This document shows positions 38,810 to 46,814 of a stretch of DNA of 64,000 nt, in pieces. The first letter of the stretch is position 1. Every line of letters starts with the position of its first letter. This stretch comes from VYFG01 sp965248685 (GTDB lineage: Bacteria > Pseudomonadota > Gammaproteobacteria > Arenicellales > Poriferihabitantaceae), in contig CBDFKC010000004.1 of assembly GCA_965248685.1 (NCBI GenBank), forward strand, positions 1,240,001-1,304,000, given 5' to 3'. Below the pieces are notes generated by a model. The model was not told the origin of the DNA. It ran no database searches and saw only the letters and a program-made list of their open reading frames with translations. The position numbers and the translations under genes are program-made.

Positions 38810-39196
38810 GGAGTAAATTCAAACATTTTAATTTGGAGAAGTGTCTCAAATGGTTAAGGTTAGTTAGACAACTGCGCCTAGGAATCACTATCTGTTTGGC
38901 AGTTAAACCATCGCGCAGATGTTTAACAGGCCCCCAAGTAGGAAACCGCGGGGTCGTATTGATGAGCTATGGGGAAAGTAAAGATCGAGCAGGCTTTGTT
39001 AAGGGTATTTTCAATAACTTTGGATTCACCAGTTCTGATCATGCCGATACCCAGAGTGAGTCTGGACGATTATAGACACGGCAGAATAAGGTTTTGTGCG
39101 TTGGTAACGCCCTGTATTGTGGACTCTCCATAAGCTTCCATTTCCCGGTATTTGGGGACCAGCAAAAGATCAACTTATTATTTGCAGTAACCTGGT
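38810..39196. other. Gene-free spacer between the IS4 and IS91-type elements
   Basis: Open frames here have no recognisable protein features. The distal part is probably the terminal non-coding end of the IS91-type element, whose transposase reads toward it. The exact tip was not found. Confidence 0.4.
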
Positions 39197-40372
39197 TCAT
39201 GGTGGTCCGCGTGGCGGGTAAATCTGTAACAGCGTTTGAAGTATGATCATGGACGTTCCACAGGTTCGACAAACGAATTTGGGTCGCGGTTTTTTTGACT
39301 TCTTCGCAGGTTGGTCCGTTTCTTTTTTGTTCTCTACCGGTGGTGCATCGGGGCAGAGGGTTTTACGCAACGTTGATAAGTTTTGTTTGCGCTGATGATT
39401 GGCCAGTAAACCGAAGTGACGGATACGATGGAATCTTAACGGTAAGATGTGGATCAGGAATCGTCTTAAGAACTCATCAGCCGATAGCGTCATAGTTTTA
39501 AAGCGCAAACACGCCCTCGCTCGATAATCTTTCCATTTAAATGTGACAGTATCGGTATCATACTGTATGAGTCGACGATTGGAGATTGCCACCCGATGGG
39601 TATAGCGGGACAGGTATTCAAGCACTGCCTTTGGGCTTGAAAAGGGCTTCTTGGCATAGACCACCCAATCGACTTGATGGGCAGGAGCCAGATAGGAACG
39701 GAATAGATTGCGATCAGACAGGTGTGCGATCTCCCCATAGAAGGCGAGTTGGGGATGTATGGCAACCAGTTTCTCCAAAAAAAGTCGACGGAACAAGCGT
39801 GAGAGCACCTTGACGGGAAGGAAGAAGCCTGGTTGACAGGGTTTCCATTTGGCCTCTGGGGTCAGCCCACCGCCCGGTACCACACAATGTAAATGGGGGT
39901 GGTGGGTCAAGGCAGAGCCCCAGGTATGCAAGACAGCGGTAAACCCGATCTTTGCTCCCAGATGCTGGGGACCCGCAGCTATGGTGGTTAATGTTTGGGC
40001 GGTTACCGCAAATAACAGATCATAGATGAGGGTGGGATTCTGATAAGCGATCCGTGCAATGATGGCGGGAACCGTAAAGACGACATGGTAGTAGGCAACG
40101 GGTAATAGCGCGTCTTGCTGGTGGGCAAGCCAACGTTTCGCCGCGCTCCCTTGGCACTTGGGACAATGTCGATTACGACAAGAGTTATAGGCAATTTGGT
40201 CGTCATGACACTGTTCGCAGCGTATGACGTGCCCGCCCAGCGCAGACGAACGACAACGCTCAATGGCAGATAATGCCTTGAGCTGACGTAGGTTCAGGCG
40301 TCGATCGCGCCGCCATGCCGGTGCATGGTCACGCACGATATCCGCCACCTCCCAAGGAGGTCGCACCACCAC
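39197..40372 (-). CDS. IS91-family rolling-circle (HUH/Y1) transposase
   Basis: 391 residues. An N-terminal zinc-binding region (CEQCHDDQIAYNSCRNRHCPKC, about 52-73) is followed by the HUH metal-binding motif in HHPHLHCVVPGGG (about 157-169) and the catalytic Tyr region YLSRYTHRVAISNRRL (about 248-263). IS91/ISCR transposases nick one strand and move by rolling-circle replication without target duplication. It lies 21 bp downstream of a tyrosine recombinase on the same strand, a recurring pair. The frame looks intact. Confidence 0.93.
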   Translation of the reverse strand: MVVRPPWEVADIVRDHAPAWRRDRRLNLRQLKALSAIERCRSSALGGHVIRCEQCHDDQIAYNSCRNRHCPKCQGSAAKRWLAHQQDALLPVAYYHVVFTVPAIIARIAYQNPTLIYDLLFAVTAQTLTTIAAGPQHLGAKIGFTAVLHTWGSALTHHPHLHCVVPGGGLTPEAKWKPCQPGFFLPVKVLSRLFRRLFLEKLVAIHPQLAFYGEIAHLSDRNLFRSYLAPAHQVDWVVYAKKPFSSPKAVLEYLSRYTHRVAISNRRLIQYDTDTVTFKWKDYRARACLRFKTMTLSADEFLRRFLIHILPLRFHRIRHFGLLANHQRKQNLSTLRKTLCPDAPPVENKKETDQPAKKSKKPRPKFVCRTCGTSMIILQTLLQIYPPRGPP

Positions 40373-40393
40373 CTTGGTGGAGTTAGATCGGTA

Positions 40394-41266
40394 TTACAAC
40401 TTCAAATACTCAAGTGGACCTTTGACTTCACGCAATCGGTTTGCCGCGACTTGACTGTAACGAGCCGTGCTCTCAAGCTTACGATGCCCAAGCAACACTT
40501 GAATGACGCGAATATCCTCGTGTTGTTCCACCAGATGGGTGGCGAAAGCATGACGCAGTGCATGCAGAGACACCTTCTTGGTGATGTCTGCCTCATTACG
40601 AGCTCGGATAAAGGCACGACGCAGTTGCCTCACAGACAAAGGGTTCACTGGATTCTGTCCAGGGAATAACCAACCGCCAGGTAACATCTTGCGTTCGTCC
40701 TGCCCTGTGCGATACCAAGTGCGTAGAATGGTGAGCAACTCGGGCGACAGCATGGCATGTCGATCCCGTCCGCCTTTGCCCTGTTCGACACGTAGAATCA
40801 TTCTCTCGCTATCGATGTCGGTGACTTTGAGATGGGTGATCTCACTGGCACGGAGTCCTGCACCGTAACCTACACTGAGTGCAGCTTGGTATTTGATGCT
40901 GCCAGCCGATTGAATAATCTTGGTAACTTCTTCAACACTTAATATCTCTGGTAGTTTACGGGGTTCGTGCACATGACGCATCTTCCTGGGACGCTCAGGG
41001 CTATCTATGGTGGTTTCAAAGAAAAACCGAACACCGGTGATGGTGGCGTTAATTGTGCCTGGAGAAACACCATCGTTGGTCATTTGCAGTTGAAAGGCAC
41101 GGAGTTCATCGGCGGTTGCGGTGGCCGGAGATCGCTTAAGAAATTGATTGAGCCTGATGACGGCACGCAGATAGGTTGCTTGGGTGGCTGGATGCAGCTT
41201 GCGTATTGCCATGTCATCGAGCATACGCTGGCGTAAAGGGCTATTAGTTTTGTTAGACTTGGTCAT
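40394..41266 (-). CDS. Tyrosine recombinase/integrase accompanying the IS91-type transposase
   Basis: 290 residues. An N-terminal SAM-like core-binding domain (about 15-95) is followed by the catalytic domain with Arg in GYGAGLRASEITHLKV, the HxxR box in LHALRHAFATHLVEQ, a second His in VLLGHRKLESTARYSQ and the nucleophile Tyr in the same stretch. All catalytic residues are present. It reads into the IS91 transposase and is probably part of the same mobile unit, perhaps resolving or integrating circles. Its role in IS91 movement is not established. Confidence 0.92.
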   Translation of the reverse strand: MTKSNKTNSPLRQRMLDDMAIRKLHPATQATYLRAVIRLNQFLKRSPATATADELRAFQLQMTNDGVSPGTINATITGVRFFFETTIDSPERPRKMRHVHEPRKLPEILSVEEVTKIIQSAGSIKYQAALSVGYGAGLRASEITHLKVTDIDSERMILRVEQGKGGRDRHAMLSPELLTILRTWYRTGQDERKMLPGGWLFPGQNPVNPLSVRQLRRAFIRARNEADITKKVSLHALRHAFATHLVEQHEDIRVIQVLLGHRKLESTARYSQVAANRLREVKGPLEYLKL

Positions 41267-41640
41267 GGGTCTGATTCCTGTGTGGTTTGGTTGTGAGTGT
41301 GAGAACTACAACTTAAACACAGGACAGGCCCTGCTGGCTAATGGGAGGAGCGTGAAGCTATTGACTAACTTCCTACTGGGTTACCGCGCGAGCGGTTTAG
41401 TACAAGGGCAACTTTGAGTCATAGAGGGTGAGTTGAAGCTGACCCACAAGATCACTCGAAGTGTTTCGTCTGCTCTATGCCTCTTGTATACTCGTTTGAG
41501 TCAGTCATAGAACTTAAACTACAGACCTAAATTGTGCGCTTGCTTGTCTCACCCATCTTGTTAGCTGTCACTCAGATTGGGTAATACAGAATTCACGTCG
41601 GCTAACTAGCTGTTGGAAGGCAAATGAAACGAAATACGTT
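41267..41640. other. Gene-free region right of the tyrosine recombinase
   Basis: 374 bp with the recombinase promoter region on the minus strand, the element edge near 41405, and repeat copy A. No other gene was seen. Confidence 0.5.
41406..41493. repeat. Intergenic repeat, copy A (88 bp)
   Basis: Runs from GGGCAACTTTGAGTCATAG to TTGTATACTC and is identical to copy C at 43250-43337 except for one base. It contains an imperfect inverted pair GAGTCATAGAG / CTCTATGCCTC. Same orientation as copies B and C. Confidence 0.9.
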
Positions 41641-41835
41641 GTGATAGACATACTCTCGGTTGTTGATGACCTGGCAATCGCTATCGGTCCTGCAATAATG
41701 CTTTTCTACCTTCACTTCAAAGAAAACGAAACTAGTGAATTTTTACACCGACTAATTAGAGTGGGCTCTGTTTGGTATTTCTTTCTATGGGTGGGCTTGT
41801 TGCTCGGAATATACAATGCTATTTTCGGATTTTAG
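41641..41835 (+). CDS. Small two-helix membrane protein, unknown
   Basis: 64 residues from a GTG. Two hydrophobic segments (DLAIAIGPAIMLFYLHF and VWYFFLWVGLLLGIYNAIFGF) flank a short charged loop. The composition looks like a genuine small inner-membrane protein, but start and family are uncertain. It lies between repeat copies A and B, which suggests acquisition with this repeat-rich region. Confidence 0.5.
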   Translation: MIDILSVVDDLAIAIGPAIMLFYLHFKENETSEFLHRLIRVGSVWYFFLWVGLLLGIYNAIFGF

Positions 41836-41991
41836 ATGTAACCAGTAAGAATATTTCATCCGCATGAAATGCTAGTTACTCTCGAATTCTGGTGCTGATT
41901 TCGATGTTATGAGTGTCCGCTTTTTCAAGCGAGAGGTTTTGTAAATTCTTGAGCACTATCGATTGAATAACTAGGGTCGAATGGCTGTACA

Positions 41992-42076
41992 GGGCAACTT
42001 TGGGGCATAGCTGGTCCTCGATTCTGATGCCCGATTTAGTTTGGGGTTCCGTCCACTCTATGCTCCTTGTATACTC
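41992..42076. repeat. Intergenic repeat, diverged copy B
   Basis: Shares GGGCAACTTTG..CATAG at the left and CTCTATG.TC.TTGTATACTC at the right with copies A and C, but the central part has diverged. 85 bp long, same orientation. Confidence 0.75.
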
Positions 42077-42227
42077 TTTGCTGTCAGTTATGAAGTTTGT
42101 AAAATAGTAAATTGACCAGCAAAGCGGACATTCAGGGCAGTATTATATATAGCGCCCGCTACGAATTAAGTTTGTAGAGCGCGAGAATTTACTATTCTGT
42201 TGTTAGTATTTGCCAGGTAATTCAAAG

Positions 42228-42311
42228 ATGATAATTTTGAAGCCTGCTAAGTTTAATCAATCTGAAAAACTCTCAGCATTGAAAGACTTATTTGAAATGT
42301 TCGTATATTAA
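42228..42311 (+). CDS. Possible 27-residue peptide or gene fragment
   Basis: ATG followed by an open frame reading IILKPAKFNQSEKLSALKDLFEMF and a stop. It looks like the beginning of a longer protein that is missing. No ribosome site of note. It may be a remnant. Confidence 0.15.
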   Translation: MIILKPAKFNQSEKLSALKDLFEMFVY

Positions 42312-42350
42312 TTATTAGCAAGTTAATCAACCACCCAAAGAAGGTTCACA

Positions 42351-42926
42351 ATGAAGTTTTTACAAAGCGTAGTAAAGATGACTGCAGCAGGAGTTTGTCT
42401 CTTGACCACTGTAACGATGAGTAATTTAACTTATGCCGGTGAATATCAGCACCACGGCACTAGTTGTATGACCGCCAATTTGGCCCAGGGCCAGCTCTTT
42501 ACTTGGAATAAAGACGGAATAACAAATAATTTTACTACAGACCTCTTTGTAATCTGTCCGGTTACACTAAACCAGGACGATTGGAGTGGTACACCTTCAA
42601 TTCGTTTTGAAGTCGAAATCTATTCGCCTCCTGGCTATACAAATTCTACCGATGGGTCTACCGCTGGTCCTCCATGCATATTCCGATTTGGCGAGGCCGA
42701 TACTAGCGGACCACCGAATCCAACATCGGATGATGTAGCCCTCACTTACAATTTTGCAAGAAATATTGGAATTTTTAGTGGCGACGCTATAGGCGGTGAT
42801 ATCGATAATTCGGGCTCGACGACCGGTGTCGGTATGGTTACAGCTAGCGAGGATGGCATCGCCCATATTCTTTGTCTTGTTCCAAATGGTGGCACCCTGA
42901 TTCGCTATACAACTACTCAAAATTAG
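42351..42926 (+). CDS. Unknown secreted protein
   Basis: 191 residues with a signal peptide (VVKMTAAGVCLLTTVTMSNLTYA, cut near residue 29) and a good AAGAAGG site upstream. The mature protein is Thr/Gly/Asp-rich with four cysteines (SCMT, VICPV, PPCIFRF, ILCLV), likely two disulfides, and looks like a beta-rich extracellular domain. I do not recognise the family. A short terminator-like hairpin lies about 75 bp after the stop. It sits between repeat copies B and C. Confidence 0.75.
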   Translation: MKFLQSVVKMTAAGVCLLTTVTMSNLTYAGEYQHHGTSCMTANLAQGQLFTWNKDGITNNFTTDLFVICPVTLNQDDWSGTPSIRFEVEIYSPPGYTNSTDGSTAGPPCIFRFGEADTSGPPNPTSDDVALTYNFARNIGIFSGDAIGGDIDNSGSTTGVGMVTASEDGIAHILCLVPNGGTLIRYTTTQN

Positions 42927-42999
42927 TATTTTTATTGATTAGCCTAGTTTGTTCGATTCAAAAGAAGAGTTAGTTTTCTCGAGAAGAAGTTTTATCAGC

Positions 43000-43024
43000 G
43001 CGCTGGATGTTCAGCGCCTTTTTT
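43000..43024 (+). terminator. Weak intrinsic terminator after the secreted protein
   Basis: GCGCTG (43000-43005) pairs with CAGCGC (43012-43017) over a 6-nt loop, followed by C and six T. Confidence 0.6.
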
Positions 43025-43249
43025 GCACTCTTCTAGGTAGAGTTTTCCAAAATTTCCAACACAGTCAAGGCTTGACCCTTACAAGGCATCCTCCAAGAGG
43101 TACACTTTGGAATTCGGTTCACTGCCAACCCGATTCTGAATAAGTTTCGACTCTTAAGTATATTTATTCTGGATTCAATTTTTGGGGGGGGTGAATGACT
43201 TCTATCAGGTATCTACAAAATATCTTAGTTGTCGGTGACTGGCAGAAAT

Positions 43250-43337
43250 GGGCAACTTTGAGTCATAGAGGGTGGGTTGAAGCTGACCCACAAGATCACT
43301 CGAAGTGTTTCGTCTGCTCTATGCCTCTTGTATACTC
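43250..43337. repeat. Intergenic repeat, copy C (88 bp)
   Basis: Matches copy A at 87 of 88 positions in the same orientation, about 1.84 kb away. Such identity in non-coding DNA means recent duplication or strong constraint. Confidence 0.9.
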
Positions 43338-43444
43338 TTTGCTGGCGGTCGCCGACTATGACAACCTGTAATGATCGTTAGCGAATTCACATCTAACGCT
43401 CTTGTTAGCGGCCATTCGGACTAATCATCTTAAGAGGATTTGCG

Positions 43445-44017
43445 ATGGAATATATTGCACTAGCTGTGATTACCATTCTGATTGTCATACTTTATTTCTG
43501 GTATGCCAGTATTATTGCTAAACGTAATAAGGCAAAGGAGGCGCTCTCTGGAATCGATGTTCAACTTAAGAAGCGTTCGAACTTAATCCCTAATATTCTC
43601 AAGATTGCTAAAAGATTTTTGGAGCATGAAAAATCTCTCCTAACAGAGATTACACAATTACGCGCCGGGACAGAAAAAGACTACGATAAAGATGACCGAG
43701 AAGCGGTCCAGCAGCATCTGAATACGGCCGAGCAGCTTACTGGTAAAATGGGGCAGTTGATGATTGCGGTGGAAGACTACCCAGACCTTAAATCTGATCA
43801 AACCATGATACAGGCCATGCAAACTTACAACGAGGTTGAAGCGCAGATTGCAGCAGCAAGGCGGTTTTTCAACTCAGCGGTTACTTCGCTAAATAACGCT
43901 GTGCAAATTTTCCCAGGGAATGTCATAGCTGGCTGGGCGGGTGTGTCAGAAATGCCTTTATACGAAACGGATGACGCGTCGAAAGCCCCGGTGGATGCGG
44001 AGAGTTATTTGAAATAG
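43445..44017 (+). CDS. LemA family protein
   Basis: 190 residues. An N-terminal membrane anchor (ALAVITILIVILYFWYASII, about 5-24) is followed by the helical LemA core: LSGIDVQLKKRSNLIPNILKIAKRF, YPDLKSDQTMIQAMQTYNEVEAQIAAARRFFNSAV and NNAVQIFPGNVIAGW. A good AAGAGG site precedes the ATG. LemA proteins are found across bacteria and their biochemical role is unknown. The gene is followed six bases later by a DUF3137-type gene, a common pairing. Confidence 0.92.
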   Translation: MEYIALAVITILIVILYFWYASIIAKRNKAKEALSGIDVQLKKRSNLIPNILKIAKRFLEHEKSLLTEITQLRAGTEKDYDKDDREAVQQHLNTAEQLTGKMGQLMIAVEDYPDLKSDQTMIQAMQTYNEVEAQIAAARRFFNSAVTSLNNAVQIFPGNVIAGWAGVSEMPLYETDDASKAPVDAESYLK

Positions 44018-44023
44018 AGTCCA

Positions 44024-45118
44024 ATGGCAGATAAAAACCCCAACGAACATGTGGAATTAGGACGCCCTGGAAACTCTGTTAGTAGCGCAAGTTTGGGCGA
44101 CTTCATCATGCTCCTGGCGGGTCAGAATCTCGACTCGATAGAGGTAGAAGTATCGTTTGATGATCCGCAAGGCGCGGAAAAATCCTTTGCACCCCACTAC
44201 GAACGATATATTCGTCCTCATATACAGAGCTTCGAAAAAAAGCGGGTAGCAGCTCTAAAAGCAATACGCAGACGGACACTGATTACTATACCGATTCTTA
44301 TTGTGCTAATCCCCGCAGTAATCGCTATCGCGAATGCTGAGATTCTCAACAATAAATTTTTGTATATTTTGGCATTTATAACTGTACTTGGGTTGGGTAT
44401 TTGGTGCGCTGCACCGGCTACAGGGTACAAGTCTGCGATTAAGGAAAAAATATTTCCTAATATTTTTAGCTTCTTCGGTGAAGATTTCCAATATAGCGAA
44501 AAAGAGGGAAATCTGTATATCGGACACCTCATACAATCCGATATTATCCCCGACTATAATAGCCAACATACAGAAGATTATGTTAAGGGTTCGTATAAAG
44601 ATGTTGTGTTGGAACTGGTCGAAGCGAAGCTCTCTTGGAGGTCGGGGAAGAAGAGAGACGGGCGCGAAAAAGTACGTTTTAAGGGGGTAATCATTCTTCT
44701 TAGTATGAACAAGAATTTTTCCGGTAAAACTATCGTGAAACGAGATGCAGGGATGATTTCAAATTGGGTGACTGACAAAACAACCAAATTGAAGAAAGTT
44801 TCGCTGGAAGATTCGGTGTTCGAGAAGAAATTTGAAGTTTATTCTTCAGACCAAGTGGAAGCACGCTACTTGGTGACTACAAGCTTTATGCAGCGTCTAT
44901 TGGAATTGTCGGTTTCATTTGGAGATCTCGGCTTAGAATGCAGCTTCTACAATGACAAGCTCTTACTTATGGTTCCTTCGTCAGAAAACTATTTTGAAGC
45001 ATCGTCTATCTTCCAACCTGCTAATTTTATCGCCGACATCAAGACTACTCTCGAGGAAATGCATATGATCTTTCAGATTGTAGATATCCTAAAACTTCAT
45101 CAACGAACGGGGCTATGA
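44024..45118 (+). CDS. DUF3137-type membrane protein, partner of the LemA gene
   Basis: 364 residues. A cytoplasmic helix-rich start (about 1-85) leads to two membrane helices (TLITIPILIVLIPAVIAIA and FLYILAFITVLGLGIWCAA, about 87-130) and a soluble C-terminal domain of about 220 residues with FKGVIILLSMNKNFSGKTIVKRD and FEVYSSDQVEARYLVTTSFMQRL. This layout matches DUF3137 proteins next to lemA. Molecular function unknown. Confidence 0.85.
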   Translation: MADKNPNEHVELGRPGNSVSSASLGDFIMLLAGQNLDSIEVEVSFDDPQGAEKSFAPHYERYIRPHIQSFEKKRVAALKAIRRRTLITIPILIVLIPAVIAIANAEILNNKFLYILAFITVLGLGIWCAAPATGYKSAIKEKIFPNIFSFFGEDFQYSEKEGNLYIGHLIQSDIIPDYNSQHTEDYVKGSYKDVVLELVEAKLSWRSGKKRDGREKVRFKGVIILLSMNKNFSGKTIVKRDAGMISNWVTDKTTKLKKVSLEDSVFEKKFEVYSSDQVEARYLVTTSFMQRLLELSVSFGDLGLECSFYNDKLLLMVPSSENYFEASSIFQPANFIADIKTTLEEMHMIFQIVDILKLHQRTGL

Positions 45119-45266
45119 AATGAAACGCGCTCTTAATAGGGTGCTCAGTAGCATGTATTTTTTCGGAATAGTAGATACAAAACCCGAATTGGGTAGCAAA
45201 AACGCCCAGCCACGAAACTGCTGGTGCGGCAACATTTGCTAGCAGTAATACGAACGCTTATTGCCA

Positions 45267-45791
45267 ATGAAAGCAAGGAATATAATTCTCGTGGTTTTTT
45301 TATGGCCAAATTTCTGTGTTTCAGATACCTGGAAATTTGAAAAGGAAATAAAAACCGAGGTTTTCTATTTTGAGGAAATAAAAATTACCCGGGTGATTGA
45401 TACAATGGATGAAAACTCCAAACCCAAACACAAACTATACTTTGAAATAAATGGAGTCGAAGAAGCAATATTCAAAAATTTAACCTTTGATAGAATTGTT
45501 ACCTTTGATAATGGAAACTATTTTCTAGGTGTGTCTAATACAGGGTTCTCTCAGTTTGCGTACTTTATGCTAGATAAGAGGGGAAACCTGCTGAGAGCGG
45601 TAAATCATTCCAAGGAGATTATTTACTGCGAAGAATCTGTGACCATCGTAAGAGAATGGGTAGATAGTAAAGATATCGACATTAGAGAAGTCTATGGAAC
45701 TTATGACAACGATTACAATTCGGGTACATTTTTAGATAGTGTTACTATAAAAAGTTGTTCGGGAGACAGAATTGAAATATGGAGAGATTGA
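45267..45791 (+). CDS. Unknown secreted protein
   Basis: 174 residues from the ATG at 45267; a TTG two codons upstream is unlikely. A short signal peptide (NIILVVFLWPNFCVS) is followed by a Lys/Glu/Asp-rich beta-looking domain with two cysteines near the end (IYCEES, KSCSGD). AT-rich and unlike the core genes in composition, consistent with accessory origin. No family recognised. Confidence 0.6.
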   Translation: MKARNIILVVFLWPNFCVSDTWKFEKEIKTEVFYFEEIKITRVIDTMDENSKPKHKLYFEINGVEEAIFKNLTFDRIVTFDNGNYFLGVSNTGFSQFAYFMLDKRGNLLRAVNHSKEIIYCEESVTIVREWVDSKDIDIREVYGTYDNDYNSGTFLDSVTIKSCSGDRIEIWRD

Positions 45792-46355
45792 CAATTTGTG
45801 AAATCGAACCGCACTCTAAAAATCGCTAACGTTTTGTTTTCGATTCGGTTATTTCTATATTCAAACGTCCGCTTTCTCTAATCTCGAGACTGGAATAGAA
45901 TCTAGAAATATCTGCCTATAATATTTACCGACTGGCTCTTTGGGGCAAGGAAGCGACCGTTGAGCGTATTTTTCAGTGCAAAATATTTATCAAAGGTAAT
46001 CGACATGGCACTTTACTTTTCAATCGGTCGCAAACATACTCTGAACGGCCAGTCACTGAATTTTGGCAGCGATAAGAATCACAGGAAAACAGTCATTCGA
46101 AAAATAGGATTCTATTCGGTCTAAATAAGTGAACACTTTAATAGTATAGTGTTCACCCGTATCAGAGTATCCCCTGTGTCAGGATAGTTTTCGCCTCATC
46201 TAAAACGCAGTGGGCGGTAGGAACAAACATAAAAAACACTTGGAACTAGTGGTGAACAACAATCCATTCCTGATCTTCCCTTGGTGAAAACTGCAACGGT
46301 CGCTGCGTAACATTAATGACCTTTGGTGTTTCGACACACAAAGAATTTGATGGGG
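45792..46355. other. 564-bp gene-free region
   Basis: Contains an AACGTCCGCTTTC motif and GACTGGCTC..GGGCAA sequence related to the local repeat family (about 45866-45945), and a perfect 9-bp inverted repeat at 46129-46156. No convincing gene. Confidence 0.6.
46129..46156. repeat. Perfect 9-bp inverted repeat
   Basis: GTGAACACT (46129-46137) pairs with AGTGTTCAC (46148-46156) across a 10-nt AT-rich spacer. It looks like an operator for a dimeric regulator, but the nearest gene start is not obvious. Confidence 0.6.
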
Positions 46356-46814
46356 CTAAAAACAGGTTTCTATCCGCTCTTCGATTGTGCCATCGTTTAC
46401 GTTAGCAATCAGAATGCAAGTACTTTCGTCCTCGGGGGATTCACCTTGAATGACGACCGGCTCACCATTAAAGGGCTCGAATGTCGCAGTGAAACTCCAC
46501 GGTCGAATGTTGTTCGTAAATGGGTCGGAGTTCTTTAGGACACACATGTCCAGCCCCAGCGTAGCTTCAAAGCCCTCTATAATGAGAATCTCAGTGAACG
46601 TCCGATTGTAATCAATGATCTCCCCTTGGAAGTCATTGAATCGCATTGACACAGTCGTATCGCCAAGGGCTGTGCAATTCAAACCTTCAATATAGAGCTC
46701 TACATTACCCGAATCCGTCGAATCCCCTTGTGATGTGCCGCCACTACAACCAGATAAACCTACGTGACACAAAATCAGAAGAGCCAACAGCTTCGTTGAA
46801 TTGGCAGTGACCAT
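46356..46814 (-). CDS. Unknown lipoprotein
   Basis: 152 residues with a lipoprotein signal (LLALLILCHVGLSGC; lipobox LSGC, lipid on Cys at about residue 22), then a Gly/Ser/Asp linker and a beta-rich domain with four further cysteines (NCTAL, MCVLK, TCILI and ETCF at the C-terminus). It lacks Asp at +2, so outer-membrane sorting is likely. No family recognised. Confidence 0.65.
   Translation of the reverse strand: MVTANSTKLLALLILCHVGLSGCSGGTSQGDSTDSGNVELYIEGLNCTALGDTTVSMRFNDFQGEIIDYNRTFTEILIIEGFEATLGLDMCVLKNSDPFTNNIRPWSFTATFEPFNGEPVVIQGESPEDESTCILIANVNDGTIEERIETCF

Larger units (their letters stand above)
39197..41405 (-). mobile_element. IS91-type unit (transposase plus tyrosine recombinase), limits approximate
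   Basis: The two genes are co-oriented and close. The right limit is suggested by the 88-bp intergenic repeat beginning at 41406: its flank differs from the other repeat copies exactly there, as if the element had inserted next to or into that copy. The left limit is somewhere in 38810-39196. IS91 elements lack inverted repeats, so ends cannot be read directly. Confidence 0.5.
41836..42350. other. 515-bp region with repeat copy B and AAAGCGGAC-type inverted motifs
   Basis: Contains GAGTGTCCGCTTT near 41911 and its inverted counterpart AAAGCGGACATTC near 42124, with repeat copy B between them. The two may mark the borders of a repeat module of about 230 bp. Apart from a possible short peptide at 42228, no gene was seen. 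Confidence 0.5.
42927..43444. other. 518-bp gene-free region with a terminator and repeat copy C
   Basis: Holds the hairpin at 43000-43024, a run of eight G near 43185, repeat copy C, and a short inverted pair CGTTAG / CTAACG at about 43377-43400, just before the lemA-type gene. No coding region was supported. Confidence 0.6.

Noticed and set aside
38833..39075. 80-residue open frame between the two insertion elements
   Set aside because: No recognisable features, weak start, and located in what is probably the terminal part of the IS91-type element.
41540..41610. Integron attC-like sites (GTTAGC / GCTAAC pairs), also near 43377-43420
   Set aside because: The flanking boxes do not fit GTTRRRY and RYYYAAC together, no integron integrase is present, and the tyrosine recombinase lacks visible integron-specific features.
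43250..43337. CRISPR array from the 88-bp repeats
   Set aside because: Repeats are too long, too few and separated by genes rather than short spacers; no cas genes.
45120..45242. Possible 40-residue gene directly after the DUF3137 gene, ending WCGNIC
   Set aside because: The start overlaps a plausible reinitiation site, but the composition is unconvincing and no family is recognised.
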